A stretch of 64,000 nt of DNA from Tetmemena sp. SeJ-2015 (taxonomy: Eukaryota; Ciliophora; Spirotrichea; Sporadotrichida; Oxytrichidae), in NCBI GenBank assembly GCA_027382625.1, contig JAJKFJ010021044.1, forward strand, positions 186,001 through 250,000, in the 5' to 3' direction. The notes under the pieces were generated by a model. The model made no database searches. It was not told the DNA's origin and saw nothing but the letters and a program-made list of their open reading frames with translations. A program made the translations under genes and the position numbers. Shown here in pieces: positions 21,006 through 33,314 of the stretch; within the stretch, counting starts at the first letter, position 1; every line of letters starts with the position of its first letter.

Positions 21006-22771
21006 ATGCCTCGTAGGCTGCCCATTCGCCCAGCAAAACTAATGGGCAACTTGTTTGTACTGCTAGCTATGTCAGTGATGTGCCTTGTCTACTATTCTTA
21101 TGTTGCTTTAGTATGGGGACCTCGTATAATGAGTAAGTGCTGCTTATCATAGCTCAGGTTTCATTGCTCTGATTGCATTTTTTATTCCTAAACTTTATTT
21201 TAATACTTATTTAGCTAATTTGTATGCGGGTGTAATCTTAGTGTTCTTTCACTTATTCTTCACAATGCTTGTTTGGTCTTTCTTCCAAGTCATGACCACT
21301 GATCCGGGACAAGTTCCTGTGTTTTGGGGCTTCCACTTAGGTGATGCTGAAAATAAAAGACGTCGCTACTGTTTGATGTGCAACGTATTTAAACCTGAAA
21401 GATGCCATCACTGCTCAGCTTGCAACAGATGCGTTTTGAACATGGACCATCACTGCCCCTGGATTAATAATTGCATAGGTTTTTGGAATCGCAAATTCTT
21501 CCTTTTATTACTCATCTACATCCTAATATCAACATACTTCGTTGCGATAACCATTCATTATATCTCAATCTCATTTCCTATATACATTTAAGTTATGTGT
21601 ATGATGTATGACTTTGTAATGAGCATAAAATGGGAGATAGATGCTTTTTACTTGACTAAGACTCAGCGAGACTAGCAGATACTCTTCAAAAGTTTACTAA
21701 TTCAACTTAGTTACATCTTCAACTGTCTAATTGCCTTCTTGATATCCTTCTTCCTAAAGTTCCACATATATCTTGCACAGAACAACATTACTACGATTGA
21801 AAATCTTGAGAAGAAGGGCAAGAAATTCAACTCTCCCTTTGATCTGGGCAAGGAAAATAACTGGTATCAAATCTTTGGAACTAATAAGTGGCTATGGCCC
21901 TTCCCAGTATTCTGCGGCAGTGGTAAGCCCCTTGGAGATGGAATATACTGGAGGGAGTATAAGGAAAGTGAAGAGGGAGGATTCTCCTCACAGAAAAAGG
22001 GAGCAGGTGAATCTATAGGTAGTTCCCCTGCAAGATAGAGCAATAACAGCAGACTAGGTGGTAGTGCTAGTGCAAATAAAAATTAGGTGCAGGAGAGATT
22101 CTAAGGACAAAGAAATCAGCAGTATCAATAAAGTAAGAGATTCAGTGAAAATCTCAACACCTATATAGATTTGGGCAGTTAATTTGGAGTAGCACCAGTT
22201 GATCACGGTGGAAACAATCCTAACAGTAAGATGATTAGAGATTGAATTGGTTATAGATGCCACTTTACAAATGTATGCAGACGTCAATAATGAAGTACCA
22301 AGATAGAATGACATCACTTCCTATCCCTAGCAGCAATAGTACTTCGCCAATCAGTAGTTCTAAAATAATTAAGATCAGCAGGTCATAGGACAAGCACAGA
22401 ATAGGATTATTATCCACGGGTAGGACTAAGATCAGTTTAAGAGAAGCATGAATGCTGCCTTATTCAATTAGAACTACTAGAAAGCATAGGCACTTGATTA
22501 GTAACTAAAATAACAACAGCAAGTGCAGTCTCAAGTATTGTAAGTAATAAGTTTAGGCTTAAATATAATGATTTATTAAAATTATAATATACAAAACAAC
22601 CGATAGTACAACTAGAAAGGAACACTTGGATAGTAGACTACTGCTGGCAGAGGTTAGATCGCAGGAAGAGTAAGCGGAGTGGGAATAGCTAACTAAAGTG
22701 CAGCAGCTGGTTAGAATTTATCTAGTGGCAGAGTTGAAGCTAAAAAGCGTAAACTTCCAGGCCAAAGATGA
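21006..22771 (+). CDS. DHHC-type protein S-acyltransferase (palmitoyltransferase)
   Basis: The start is MPRRLPIRPAKLMG. TM1 is NLFVLLAMSVMCLVYYSY. An 81-nt GT-AG intron (21132-21212) follows, then TM2 (LVFFHLFFTMLVWSFF) and the DPG motif in TTDPGQVP. The zinc-binding Cys-rich domain reads YCLMCNVFKPERCHHCSACN, then RCVLNMDHHCPWINNCIGF with the catalytic DHHC. TM3 and TM4 (FFLLLLIYILISTYFVAI; IFNCLIAFLISFFLKF) and a TTxE-like motif (NNITTIENLEK) follow. A 16-bp IES lies near 22,240. The C-terminus is an unusually long Gln/Asn-rich cytosolic tail of about 250 residues, mostly TAA/TAG codons, ending at TGA 22769. It transfers palmitate to cysteines of membrane proteins; substrates are unknown. 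Confidence 0.95.
22239..22258 (+). other. 16-bp IES with AGAT pointer
   Basis: AGAT at 22239-22242 and 22255-22258. Removal deletes an in-frame TGA and joins SKMIRDA to TLQMYADVNN in the acyltransferase tail. Confidence 0.75.
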
Positions 22772-22837
22772 TAAGATGATTTTATCTTATAAGCTCTAAT
22801 TCTCCATTTAATTTGAGTGAAGTAATAGAAGTTTAAA

Positions 22838-24934
22838 TCAATCAAACTAAACGGAAAATTTAAAGATTTTATTGGTTTGTGTCATGCAAAAGATCTCTAT
22901 CTCAGGATTATTTTTAAGCGGCTCATTCTACTACTAATTTTGATTTTTCTAATTTGAGCTTTTTGAATTGTTTCCAAGATTGCTATCTCCTTTTGCAACT
23001 TAGGTATGCAACTTAGTGATAATGAGAGAGTCCAGGTATCTCAAATTTGTAAATGGCATCACATTCATTAGCTTTTAAGAATAGATTTAACTATCTATCA
23101 TTCTCAAACCCCAAAAGCTAACACTCTTCATATTCGCTACTATGATGAGTTTTCTCCAAGAGTGAGAGTCTATAATGGAAGAATAAGTGAAATCATCTCC
23201 AGGCAGCCTAGAGTTAAAGCTTATTCCTTCGTCTTTTGAAAAAGTTGTAACCACTTGATTTTAGCACCTTCCTTACTCAAATATTTTAACATCCATTAAG
23301 ATATGCTCCATAAATAGCTTTCCCTCCTCTACTATAAAGCAGCTTTTACTTTCAATAGTTTAGGCCATTAAATCCAATTCTTTTTCTAATTGGCTTTCGA
23401 AAAGTTCAGCACCTTGCTAATTTTCTGAGCCCACTTTTTGTTGAATACTTTCGAATATTATTTAAATATTCTTGATGAATACACTCGGCATCACAAGTAG
23501 CTAGTTACTTTTTCTTGAAATGAAATCTTGCATTATAATGATTTTGTCATCCATGTCAAAGAGCTAGCTGTTTCTGTTTAGAGCAAATTTACCAGCCTAT
23601 ACTTAATCATTCTCATTGAATTCCAAATTCCTCTCCTCAATTTCTCCCTTGAGGTGTGGATCTTTTATTCTATCGAGGTACTTCTAATCATCTTGGTTCA
23701 CTATTTCACTGTTTAGTTCTAGCATCCTCCTCATTCCTAATAAATCGAACTTCTAAACCAAGAATGCAATTTTATAGTCATCGCCCAAGATAGATTGAGC
23801 AGTGTCAAATTTCCGTTTAGGATTTGCATTTATATAGCACAAAATTTGAGAGGGAGAGAACACAAATAAGTATTCTTGATTAAGTAGCTCATTCAAGTAC
23901 TATTCAAAGCCATTAATCTCATTATTCATTTGCCTAGAAATAGAGGGTTAGATTTGAAACTCAAAATTAATAGATGGCTCTTATTAGTTCCTCTTAAAAT
24001 TATTTGGATCGCTTTTTAGGCCTCTTAAGACATAGAGATCAAAATCTTAGAAGTTTAGCAATACGAGCAAGTTATGCATCCTATTACTGTCAAAATTTGC
24101 ATCCACAATCTTACAGCTTCCATAAACTTCACAAATTTTAGTTTTCATGAAATCCATAGTGAAAAATCTGAAGTAATCTCGGGAAACAGCATTGTTTAAA
24201 AATAGATCCAAGCTTACAAATATCTCTTGCTCTGTTTAAATAAGGAATGGATATTAAAAAAGTTCATAATTAAATGATGATACGTCTAAAGTTAAGAATG
24301 CTCAGTTAGGTTTCCTTAAGCATCTTGAAGATAAACAGGCTGGGCTATTCTAGAGATTTTTAACTTAGGGGATCTTTTAAAATCTTGCTCATACTTAAGA
24401 ACAGGATTAGATTTAAGATCGGCATCATTAGCTAATTGATTTGATTCTCCAGAAAATCGCTTATACGGTTAATTGAAAATAAAGAAAAAAAAAATTATAA
24501 CTGTGAGAGCTATCATCAGTCTATGCCTCAAACAGTTACCCTTAACCTCTTAGAGTTTTGCAGATGTATACCATAGGCTTAAAATAAGTCTAATCTTGGA
24601 CATTTTTGGAATTAGCATTAGGAGAATTCTACTCAGAGTTTCTGATCTTATTAATTTTTTCAATTTTCCAGACTGGAGGACAAATAATTGCGGACTAAAT
24701 TTAAACCATACCCTCTGCAGCTCCTGGGATCGTGAGTGATAGACAAATAGGTGGAGATATATGAATCTCTTTGAATAATTGAGTGAGCTCAAGCATCCTC
24801 ATCGCCAATAGTTAATAGTTCTAAAACAGATTCCGATGAAGAAAGCTCAACAACCTCTCATCTTAGTGGGATAGTTTTTTCTCTGCAGGCGCAATAATTT
24901 GATTCTCACTTGTTTTTAACAAAATCTCGCTCAT
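22838..24934 (-). CDS. Hypothetical protein, about 650 residues
   Basis: The gene is not recognised. The start MSEILLKTSENQIIAPAEKK at 24934 gives a head-to-head arrangement with the plus-strand gene at 25066 (131 bp between ATGs). After a frame change near 24,270 one frame runs about 1.4 kb without TGA to 22838. It has globular composition, for example NNAVSRDYFRFFTMDFMKTK, EYLFVFSPSQILCYINANP and SFWGLRMIDSQIYSQKLMN. There is no signal peptide or membrane segment. Alternating hydrophobic strands and repeated short motifs could fit a beta-propeller or similar, but no family signature is visible. A poly-T tract near 24,482-24,492 (coding strand) probably lies in an intron. Confidence 0.55.
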
Positions 24935-25065
24935 TTTTAAATTTGTAAAGATTAATAATCTCAAATGTATCTCTGAATTTGAAGTAGCTCGTAAAAGGAG
25001 TCGATATTGTTGAATTATATGGAGTACGAATTTGAAAGAATGAGTTGATAATTTATAAAGTTTCA

Positions 25066-28000
25066 ATGTCTTTTAACAATAAAAGTGCCATCCAGCCGAA
25101 CCAGTTCAGTACCATTAATAGCAACTAGTACTAGACTCTACTCCAGTCATCTTCTAAAAAGTCTAAGGATTAACTATTAAACATATTAATACTTTGATTC
25201 GAAGCTGAGTAACTCAGAGTTGAAGGAACTGAGAACTGAAATAACAAAGAAACTGAAGGTAGAAAATAAATCGAAAAACCTGCAAAATGCTAACGCGCTT
25301 CTCCAATCGCTTACTCTTCAAACCAATCACTCTCACAAGCACTCCATGAATTTATAAATGTGTAGTTTCATTTAATCTGAGCATACTTAATCAAATTAGT
25401 TAAAATAATCAAGCGCAGTAGCTTTTAAGCTCTTCTAAGAAACAAAATCAAGCAAAACTTAAAAAGCTCCCGCCATAGATACCAGTAAATTAATCCATAC
25501 AGACCTCTTCTATCACACATAAAATGTTCAGTTCGCAAACTCAGCCTTCCATTGATATAAACAGTCCCAAGAATAAACTAAAGGCTCTTATTCTAAGCTC
25601 ATAGTCTGTAGGAAGCAGCTCTAATCTGCAGTAGTTACTAGCATTACTTTGTTGTAATATAATTATAAATTTCTAAGCAATGAGTTAACAGTATCCCTCA
25701 ATATAAGCCTTGAATTTCAACTAAACATAACGATCAAATGCTATAAATATGTCTTAAGAAAGTTGCTTCGATTTTAAGAGTAGCAACGCTTAACTCCAAA
25801 GCTTAACTCATTTCGGATCATAATTAATTTTCTTTTTGTTGTAATCAAATTCAGGGGAATAAAATTCTAAGCCTGTAAAACTTGCTGAGAATTCAAAGTC
25901 TGTTAAGAATCTAAAGCTCAAATTTAAGTCTAAAAACAAGAAACAGCTTTTAAAAGGAAGCTTTTAGGAGACTATTCTAAGTGATAGCTAATTAAATAGA
26001 TTAGAAACGCATGGACAGAAAAAGCCCTCACAACTAAGTGGAAAGAAATAGCAGTCTGCTTCTAAGCCTAACATTCCACTCTAAACAAGCTAAAACAAGT
26101 TCACCCTATCTTAGAGATTATAAAACTTGGCAGCTATTGTTGCCTCAGATCCTAAATAAGGTACAGGTTCTGATTCTAAGAATACTAAGTCCCAGCAATT
26201 AGCACAGAATAGCAAGTCAGACTACTAAAAAGCTTCAAATAATGATCAGGATCATGTATCCAAATTTATTACAATAAAGAATTTAAAAATTAGAAAAGGC
26301 TTTGAACAGCCATTCTAAGAAAAGAAATAGCCATTTAAATGCTCCATCGCATCCTCATTTTATAGAAACTATGGACAGATAACCTCAATTAATTTTAATA
26401 AGCCTCGATATTCACTAGCTAATGAGGATTAATTTGTTCTCACATCCTTAAAGAAAAAAGCAAATGTGAAAAAGTACTCAAGTCACTCCCCTTCTTCATT
26501 AGAGAAAGTTTAGCTAAAAAAATTTCTAGTAACACAGGGACTCAACCCATCTGCACAATTGCTTAAGAAGTACACGTCAGAGTCTCCTACAGCTGGTAGG
26601 CAAGATTCTTAGCATCGAAGCACCAAAGGTCAAAAGAAAAATCTGTCAAAAGTCAAAGAATTAGCAATGCTGAGTAATATTTTAATCTCTTAATTTTGTA
26701 TTGGAGTTCCTTATTTAAGCTAAAATAGTAACTACACTTTCATGGCAAGAACCAAAAATTGATAAAGACTGCCATTTCTTCGGAGCTGTATTAGAATAGT
26801 GAGTCGGCAAGGGAATTTATTGCCAATCTTAATATTCATAGCTATAAATTATTTTTTCAGACCTCTTAAAGTCATTAGATGAAAGGTAAGAAGAATGGTG
26901 GAAGCAAGAGACACAGTTAGGATTCTATAAGAGAGGACATGCTGAGTGGAAAGAGTCAAATGTTGGTGAATGATAGAACCATTGCTCAAGATGAAGGACA
27001 AGTCTTGGAGATAATGTCTGACAGTGCTTAATTTATTTTACAAATGGTTTTCATCCCTAGAATAGAAGTCTAGAGGCTTTTTAGCATCATCAAAGCAATT
27101 TAAATTTATTGTTTGATTAATCCTCTCTCCAACATGCACAATCAAAATCAGGCTTACCATCAATTTTCCCCTCAAGAACTAAAGTCCAAAGAAAAGATGT
27201 ACTAAACGCACAACAAAATTATTGATTTATTGTTTTGAAATTTAGGGAGAGACAAGAGAATGCATAGAAGGTCTAATTTTATGATTTAAGTTTATTAGGC
27301 ACTATTATGCTTGATTCATCAAAGGCAAAAGGCTAAAAGTAAACAGTAGAGTCCTCAGCCAAAGTGAATTCGGAGGTACCTGTAAAATAGAATTAATCAA
27401 GTGAAGTGCTTGAGAAGGTGGTGAGGGAAAATTTAATTATGGACTCATTTATAATTTAGAGCTGAGATCCAGATTAGAGAAACTTGAGAGTCAATCCAAA
27501 GAGGTGAATGATCTCAGGTCAAAGCTAGACGAAAAAGACAGACTCATTCTCTAATTGTAGTAGAGTATCGTCTAAATGAACTCTCAACCTGGAATGCGCA
27601 GAACTTAAAATCCAAGCATCTCTATAGATTTAAGCTCTCAGCAAATCAGTAAAGCTAGTCCTCAAAAATAAATAAGCGATTATGAAAATGAAATCTAATA
27701 ATATATTTCAGGTGATTCGATTGTCAAAATTTTTATTAATTTAAAATTAATTGACCTCAAATCCCAGCTCATTAAGAGTACGAAAATTCTTTCAAAAATT
27801 CTCACTATTCAACTAAGAAAACTCCCCTTTTCGCAAAATATTCAAATAATCTGAGGGAAGAAACTGATCACTATCTAGGATTCAAGTAGCAAGAAAATAT
27901 ATTTGACGACAGTGCAAGAATCATTCACTCTTTTTAATCGCAAGACAGAAAATTAGCTCCTTAAAATCAAAGCTAGTCCAATACAAAATTATTCAACCCA

Positions 28001-28811
28001 CTACAATAGGAAAAAGCGGGAATTTTCAAATATCAGAATTCGCTCGGCCTAGGAAAAAATGTTGAAGGAGAGCAACCTCACTCTCAGAGCCATTAAATAA
28101 ATAAAGTAACTGATACCTAAGACATTTCCAACTAATTTACTTTCAATTACGAATAGGCAAGAAAGACCATTCCTCGAGATTTTAAAAGTGTTGATGGGTA
28201 ATTACCAGTTGGTTCTATTATGTTCCGGGCTGATAATTTTCAAAAAGAGAGTGCTTGTTAAATAATATAACCACCTTAACCTGAAAGTAGACATGATTAA
28301 GAAATGTTTTTTATTTATTTAAGAGAGTGATGAGATTACGGAAAACTCGCCAAACAAAATTAACTCTGATGACTAGATAGATTTTGAAAATATTTTCAAG
28401 AGTATGCAATTTAGCGGAGGGAAGTCGAGGCCCAGCAGAATTGCCATGAATGGGGTTAGTAGTGGGCATGTGCAAAGAATCACCAACTTGCAAGACTATG
28501 TTGACGATGGGACTTTTGATAATTTATAATCAACCTATGATTAAAATTAGCAAGACAAAAACAGTCATTCTCAAATTAATTCCAATTCTCAGCCGCTCCA
28601 ACACCACTATCAAGAAAATTTGTAAACAATCAAAGCTAATACATATTAAATTACATATTATTATGCTTTATTTAATATGATGATTAATTTCTAATTTAAA
28701 CAATTCTTACTTATGAAAAATTAACTTTTATAATGTTTTTAAAGAATTATTTGCACCTTAATTGTAAATTCTTTGAAATATACATCCATTTTAAAAAGCG
28801 AGAAGAAATGA
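25066..28811 (+). CDS. Long Ser/Gln/Lys-rich protein(s), unknown
   Basis: The gene is not recognised. The start MSFNNKSAIQPNQFSTINSN is followed by a coiled-coil segment (NSELKELRTEITKKLKVENK) after one frame change. A TGA-free frame from 25,523 to about 26,760 is rich in Ser, Gln, Asn and Lys, with basic clusters such as KNLKLKFKSKNKKQLLKGSF. Further frames cover 26,760-27,240 (GKKNGGSKRHSQDSIREDML) and 27,460-27,850, a heptad-rich coil (LRSRLEKLESQSKEVNDLRS). The end at 28,340-28,680 reads FENIFKSMQFSGGKSRPSRI. At least five interruptions are present. It might be two adjacent genes. The 3' limit is the first TGA in an increasingly AT-rich frame and is not firm. Confidence 0.45.
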
Positions 28812-28927
28812 TTTTGAGGAGGTAAAAGAGTTTGTATATTATTTAGTTTGAGAATTTGAAAAGTCTTTCTTAGATTTCTTCTGGAAAGAACACTTACTAG
28901 ATAGGGGGGTATAAAAACGAAGACAAA

Positions 28928-31900
28928 ATGAGCACCTCTAAAGATATACCTCTTCAAAATTAAAAGGGGTATACATTAGCTTCTGCAGAGTATATTCATG
29001 CTTTCGAGAATTTATAATCCAGAAAGCCTGAACCTGCAGACCTTGGGCTTTAGTAACCTAAAATCTAGAATTTTTTCAACTCCCCTAAACTTGCCTTCAA
29101 AAATTTTCATTTTATTTTAAAATCCCTTGCAATAAATGAAATGCTAAAATGCTGACAGCCGCTTTGCCACAGGGGATTTGCAAATAAAATCACTTAATCA
29201 GAACAAAAATACTAACATCAATTATTCTAATTAGTAGATTTTTTATTATAAAAAGTAAAAAAATGAAGAATTGAAAATTTTTTCTCCCGACTCTTCTGCA
29301 TCAATTGCCTCTTGCAAGATTAATTAATATTTAAGAAAGTTAATGAGGTAAATAGGAATGTGAGTTAATAGGAGAAGGAAGCTACAAAACTCGAATTTCA
29401 TGCGGGTGGTGAACAGTTAAAATAGGAATTATAAATTCACAGGAGTATTTAATAGGGGCATGATCATGTAGTAGAGCCTTTAAAAAATCAGCAGATAGAT
29501 AATCACCGCTCACTACTTCCCGACTCCGCATAGTCCTCTTTTATCAATAAAAATCCTGCTTCATCAAAGTAAACTTATAATAAAAACTTAATTTTATCTA
29601 TAAACTTATTTTTTTATAGATCTCTTGGGTTTACTTCAACAGTGATTATGAATTAAATTTTAAAATAATTATTTGTTTAGTCATAATAATTATGTAAAAA
29701 ATAAAGCACCATCCCTATATGATTTTAGTTATGCGAAATAAAATAATATAAAAGCATTTTTATTGGTGAAAATTATATTAAAATTAATAGTGAAACTTCT
29801 TCACAATCATATCTAAAAAATTCTCAAGGTCCAGAACTCTTTAATTTTTTATTATAGAAAAAATATAGGGTATTAAATAAATTTACAAATTGAATAAACT
29901 GCAAATCGCTGGAAAAAATGGTAAATTAAAATGTAATTACTTTTTTACAGATAGAATTCCTTTTATTTTTGTGGAAATGCTCGGCATTTTATTATTAATG
30001 ATAAATTTTAAAAATAAGAGTTTATTGTTTTTAAGAAGGAGCTTACTTGCTTAAACAAAAACTTATAAATTCTTAAAAATAAATTAATGCAATTTTTAAT
30101 TGATTTCGGGTAATCTACAGAGAGGAAATGAATTTCTAAATTTTATTTGCTCCATTTTAAATCCTGTACTTTTTATTTATGCAAATCATTGGGTTAGTTA
30201 AATCCTTAATGATAATAACTCTTTGACTAAAAGCTGGATAAGAAGAAGAGGGAGGTGCATTTGGCCTAAGACCAAAAGCTCAGGAAATTAAACAACGTAC
30301 CTGAAAAAAGTGATTTTAAACTCTCAACCAACTTGGTGAGACCCTAAAGCAAGAACCTTAATCAATCTGGTGTCCATAAATAACCTAACTTATCTTCCTC
30401 AAATATTGCCAAATTAAGGGCCTACAAAAGCTAAGAAGCTAGTCTCAAATATTATTTTATAGTCGAGAAGATTTAAATCTAGAAGCATTTTCCGCCCAAA
30501 AGGTAGAGGGACCTTTAATTATTCTTATGTTTTGGATTAAAGCGAGAAGACAAGGCATTGGAATTGGAAGATTTAATGACTTCTAGAAATAATAACAGCT
30601 CCCAATTTTAATATCCCTTAATAACTTTCTCTAATTATATGTAAAAAAGCATTTATAAAATTATGATTTGGGAATAAGTCTCACCAGCCAAATTTAATAG
30701 CAATATTAGTGCAGCGAAAGCAGGCTATTAATCGAGCGAGTAAAGTCAATAATACTGGGACTTTCAGTAATAATTGAATTAATAACAGTACCTGGGCCTA
30801 GTCTCACCAGAGCTCTCAGAGGAAATGAGAAGGTTCAAAATCAAACTCTGCAATTTTATTGGCTCTCACCAATTCCTAATTCAGCAGCAGTCTCTTAATT
30901 CTCTCTATCCCGTTCAACCCCTCTCTAAGGAATAAGCGACTCCAAACCCCCTCTCCAATCAACCACTTACTTCTTAAAACAATATTCAAACTTCTAGCAC
31001 TCAGTTAAATATTTTTAAGTTGCAGGAGGGCGGCAGCAGATTTTAAATGAGTGAGTAAAGTTAAGAGTTTGATTATAATGGATAGTCTGAAGTTTAACTT
31101 AGCAGTATACTCTAAAAGAGAACGCCAAATAAAATTATCGAACCCTTACAAGGCAACGAGTTTAAGAGGCAGAAGTATAGCTAAGAATTTATTAAAAAAG
31201 TTAGATTTCATTTTTTCACGCTAATCATACAACATTCTTTTTTGGGGTGCTTTGGAGATGTTTGAATTAGTTAATCATTTAATGATTAAGAGTGAATTTA
31301 TTGAAATGGTTGCAATTCAGATGGATTTGAAGAATTTAAACAACAAAAATGTAGCAACTATCTATTTATTTTTAAACCAATAATTGATTTTAATGAAATT
31401 ATAGTGTATAGTAAGTGCGTGAGAAGGGAGGAGAGGATTTGGAAGATTAGAAGGAAAGAATTAAGCAGCAAATGTAGGAAATTTTTGAACAGACAAGGAA
31501 CTCCTCACTTAGGAACCTTCTACGTCCTTCCAACTTAGTAGCCTACAGATCCTCTTAAGACATACCCATACCTGTCGAATTTAACGAGAGAGACCTAGGG
31601 ACCGTAGGCAGCAGCGTTGGTGGAATTTCTTCTCATCCTTTCCCTTAGAAAGATCAGAACACCAGCCATAAAAAATTGAAGCACCCTCTTTCCAAAAATA
31701 AGGAAGTATCGAGCTTGAAATTATTTATGGGAGAAAAGGTATAAAAAATTAGATAGCCCTCGGGCAACTAATCAACTTTCACCAAAGATATTCTTCCCGC
31801 TGAAGTACCCACTCTTAAATAATAAGTAACTAAAAATCAAACTCAAGCAAATGCTTCTCATTTAACTTTTATTGCTAAAATATTATTTGAGTTTAACAGG

Positions 31901-32379
31901 ATAAAATGTTACACAGATAAAATCATAGATTAGCAAAGAGCAGCCCCTAATTCAATAGATAAATGAGAAGCATTATTTCAAATTTGTTTAAGCAAGAAAG
32001 TGGAAGTGCTAAATTTTAGCAAGTATGGGCTTCCAGCTAGTAGGTTGATAAATAAAGCAAGATAGCCCCCACTCATTCTATCGCTGCTTAAAAAACATAT
32101 AATATTATAAAGGAACCCACTAACAAAAACTTCCATCACTCAAGAGACCTCAAGATACAAAAATAAAAAAACTAAGAGGATATATAAAGTATGCAGTAAG
32201 AGGAGGAGGAGTTCTCAGCTGATTTTTCATCTAGCAAGTCAAAATATATCTTCATTGAAAACTAGCTGACCCAATAGGCATAGTTTTAATTTATTTAAGT
32301 GGTGAGACTTATAGTCCACAGGCCATTTATCACTTTCTAAGACGGATTGCATTAATCTGAAGCATACCGTTAGGTTTGA
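28928..32379 (+). CDS. Long hypothetical protein with large AT-rich insert
   Basis: The gene is not recognised. The start MSTSKDIPLQNQKGYTLASA is followed by a short first block to about 29,570. An AT-rich block follows, then one TGA-free frame from 30,240 to about 31,263 (REVHLAQDQKLRKLNNVPEK; later SPELSEEMRRFKIKLCNFIG). After another AT-rich gap the protein continues as a charged segment (DLEDQKERIKQQMQEIFEQT) and a Ser/Gln-rich end with QEEEEFSADFSSSKSKYIFI before TGA 32377. It is about 900 residues of low-complexity and coiled-coil sequence, perhaps cytoskeletal, but nothing proves this. Confidence 0.45.
29575..30200. other. AT-rich non-coding block inside gene, probable IES
   Basis: About 620 bp of very AT-rich DNA lie between two coding blocks of the same plus-strand gene. 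It has no ORF, repeat or RNA gene that I can see. Edges and pointer were not determined. Confidence 0.55.
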
Positions 32380-33314
32380 TTTATCAAAATTTGAAATCAT
32401 TAGGTTGATGTTAATTTTTAATCTTTTATTGTAAACATGTCAGAAGAATTTAGTTGCGGGTCATCGTGATGCATTTAAGCATCTAGTCAAGATTATAAGT
32501 ATCCTCATAAAAAAAATTCCTTAAAAAACTCTCTTTATTCAAATTATATGGTATTTAAGGCATAAAATTATGTTTTGCTAGATTATTAGGATATCAAGAA
32601 AAATAGAAGATTATAAAGCTATAAGAATGATCATTGAATTTTTTTCTTTCTTTTGCTATTAAATAAATCTATTCACTCAATCGATATATAATTTTTTTGG
32701 ATAAATTAATTTTAAAAATCTAATGAAAGATTTGTTTTAGCAATCATAATCTAAATTGAAATTTATAAGTTTGATGTACTGATTTCATATTGAGCTTAAT
32801 ACTTATATCAATATTGCTGACAAGTAAATCACAAACGCCCTCTCACATATTAATATCTTATTGAGAAACTTATCAACTACTTTGCTTTCCATTCAGACAT
32901 TATCATATTAACAAATTATCAATGCCAAGACTACTCTCATGATTTTAAATTAAAAAATCCTGTTTAATTTAAATACAGATCTTAATCTTAAAATTATATT
33001 TTATAAGAGGACAATTACAAAGGAGATTTTAATAGAAAACAGTAATTTAAGATTTATTGAAATTGTTAAATAAATTGATGATAGTAATTTGGAAATTTTC
33101 TGATGGAGTTATAAAGCTGAGTTATATAATCTTATCATCATATTTATAATTTAGGGAGCCTAAATAGACTCTCATAATTAAAAATATATGAATAGTTCAA
33201 GCAGACTCAATGTTTCAGCAAAATCAAATTGTTTCTATTAATTTAACTCTATATATTTCACCAACTCTCTTAATTTTGCTCCGTTTAATAAAAGTAGGAG
33301 TAATAAATTTCCAA
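32380..33314. other. AT-rich intergenic stretch
   Basis: About 930 bp between convergent genes. It is very AT-rich and frames are broken on both strands. No feature is seen. Confidence 0.6.

Noticed and set aside
32380..33314. CRISPR-like or tandem repeats in AT-rich spacers
   Set aside because: Only simple A/T-rich sequence; no regularly spaced direct repeats were seen.
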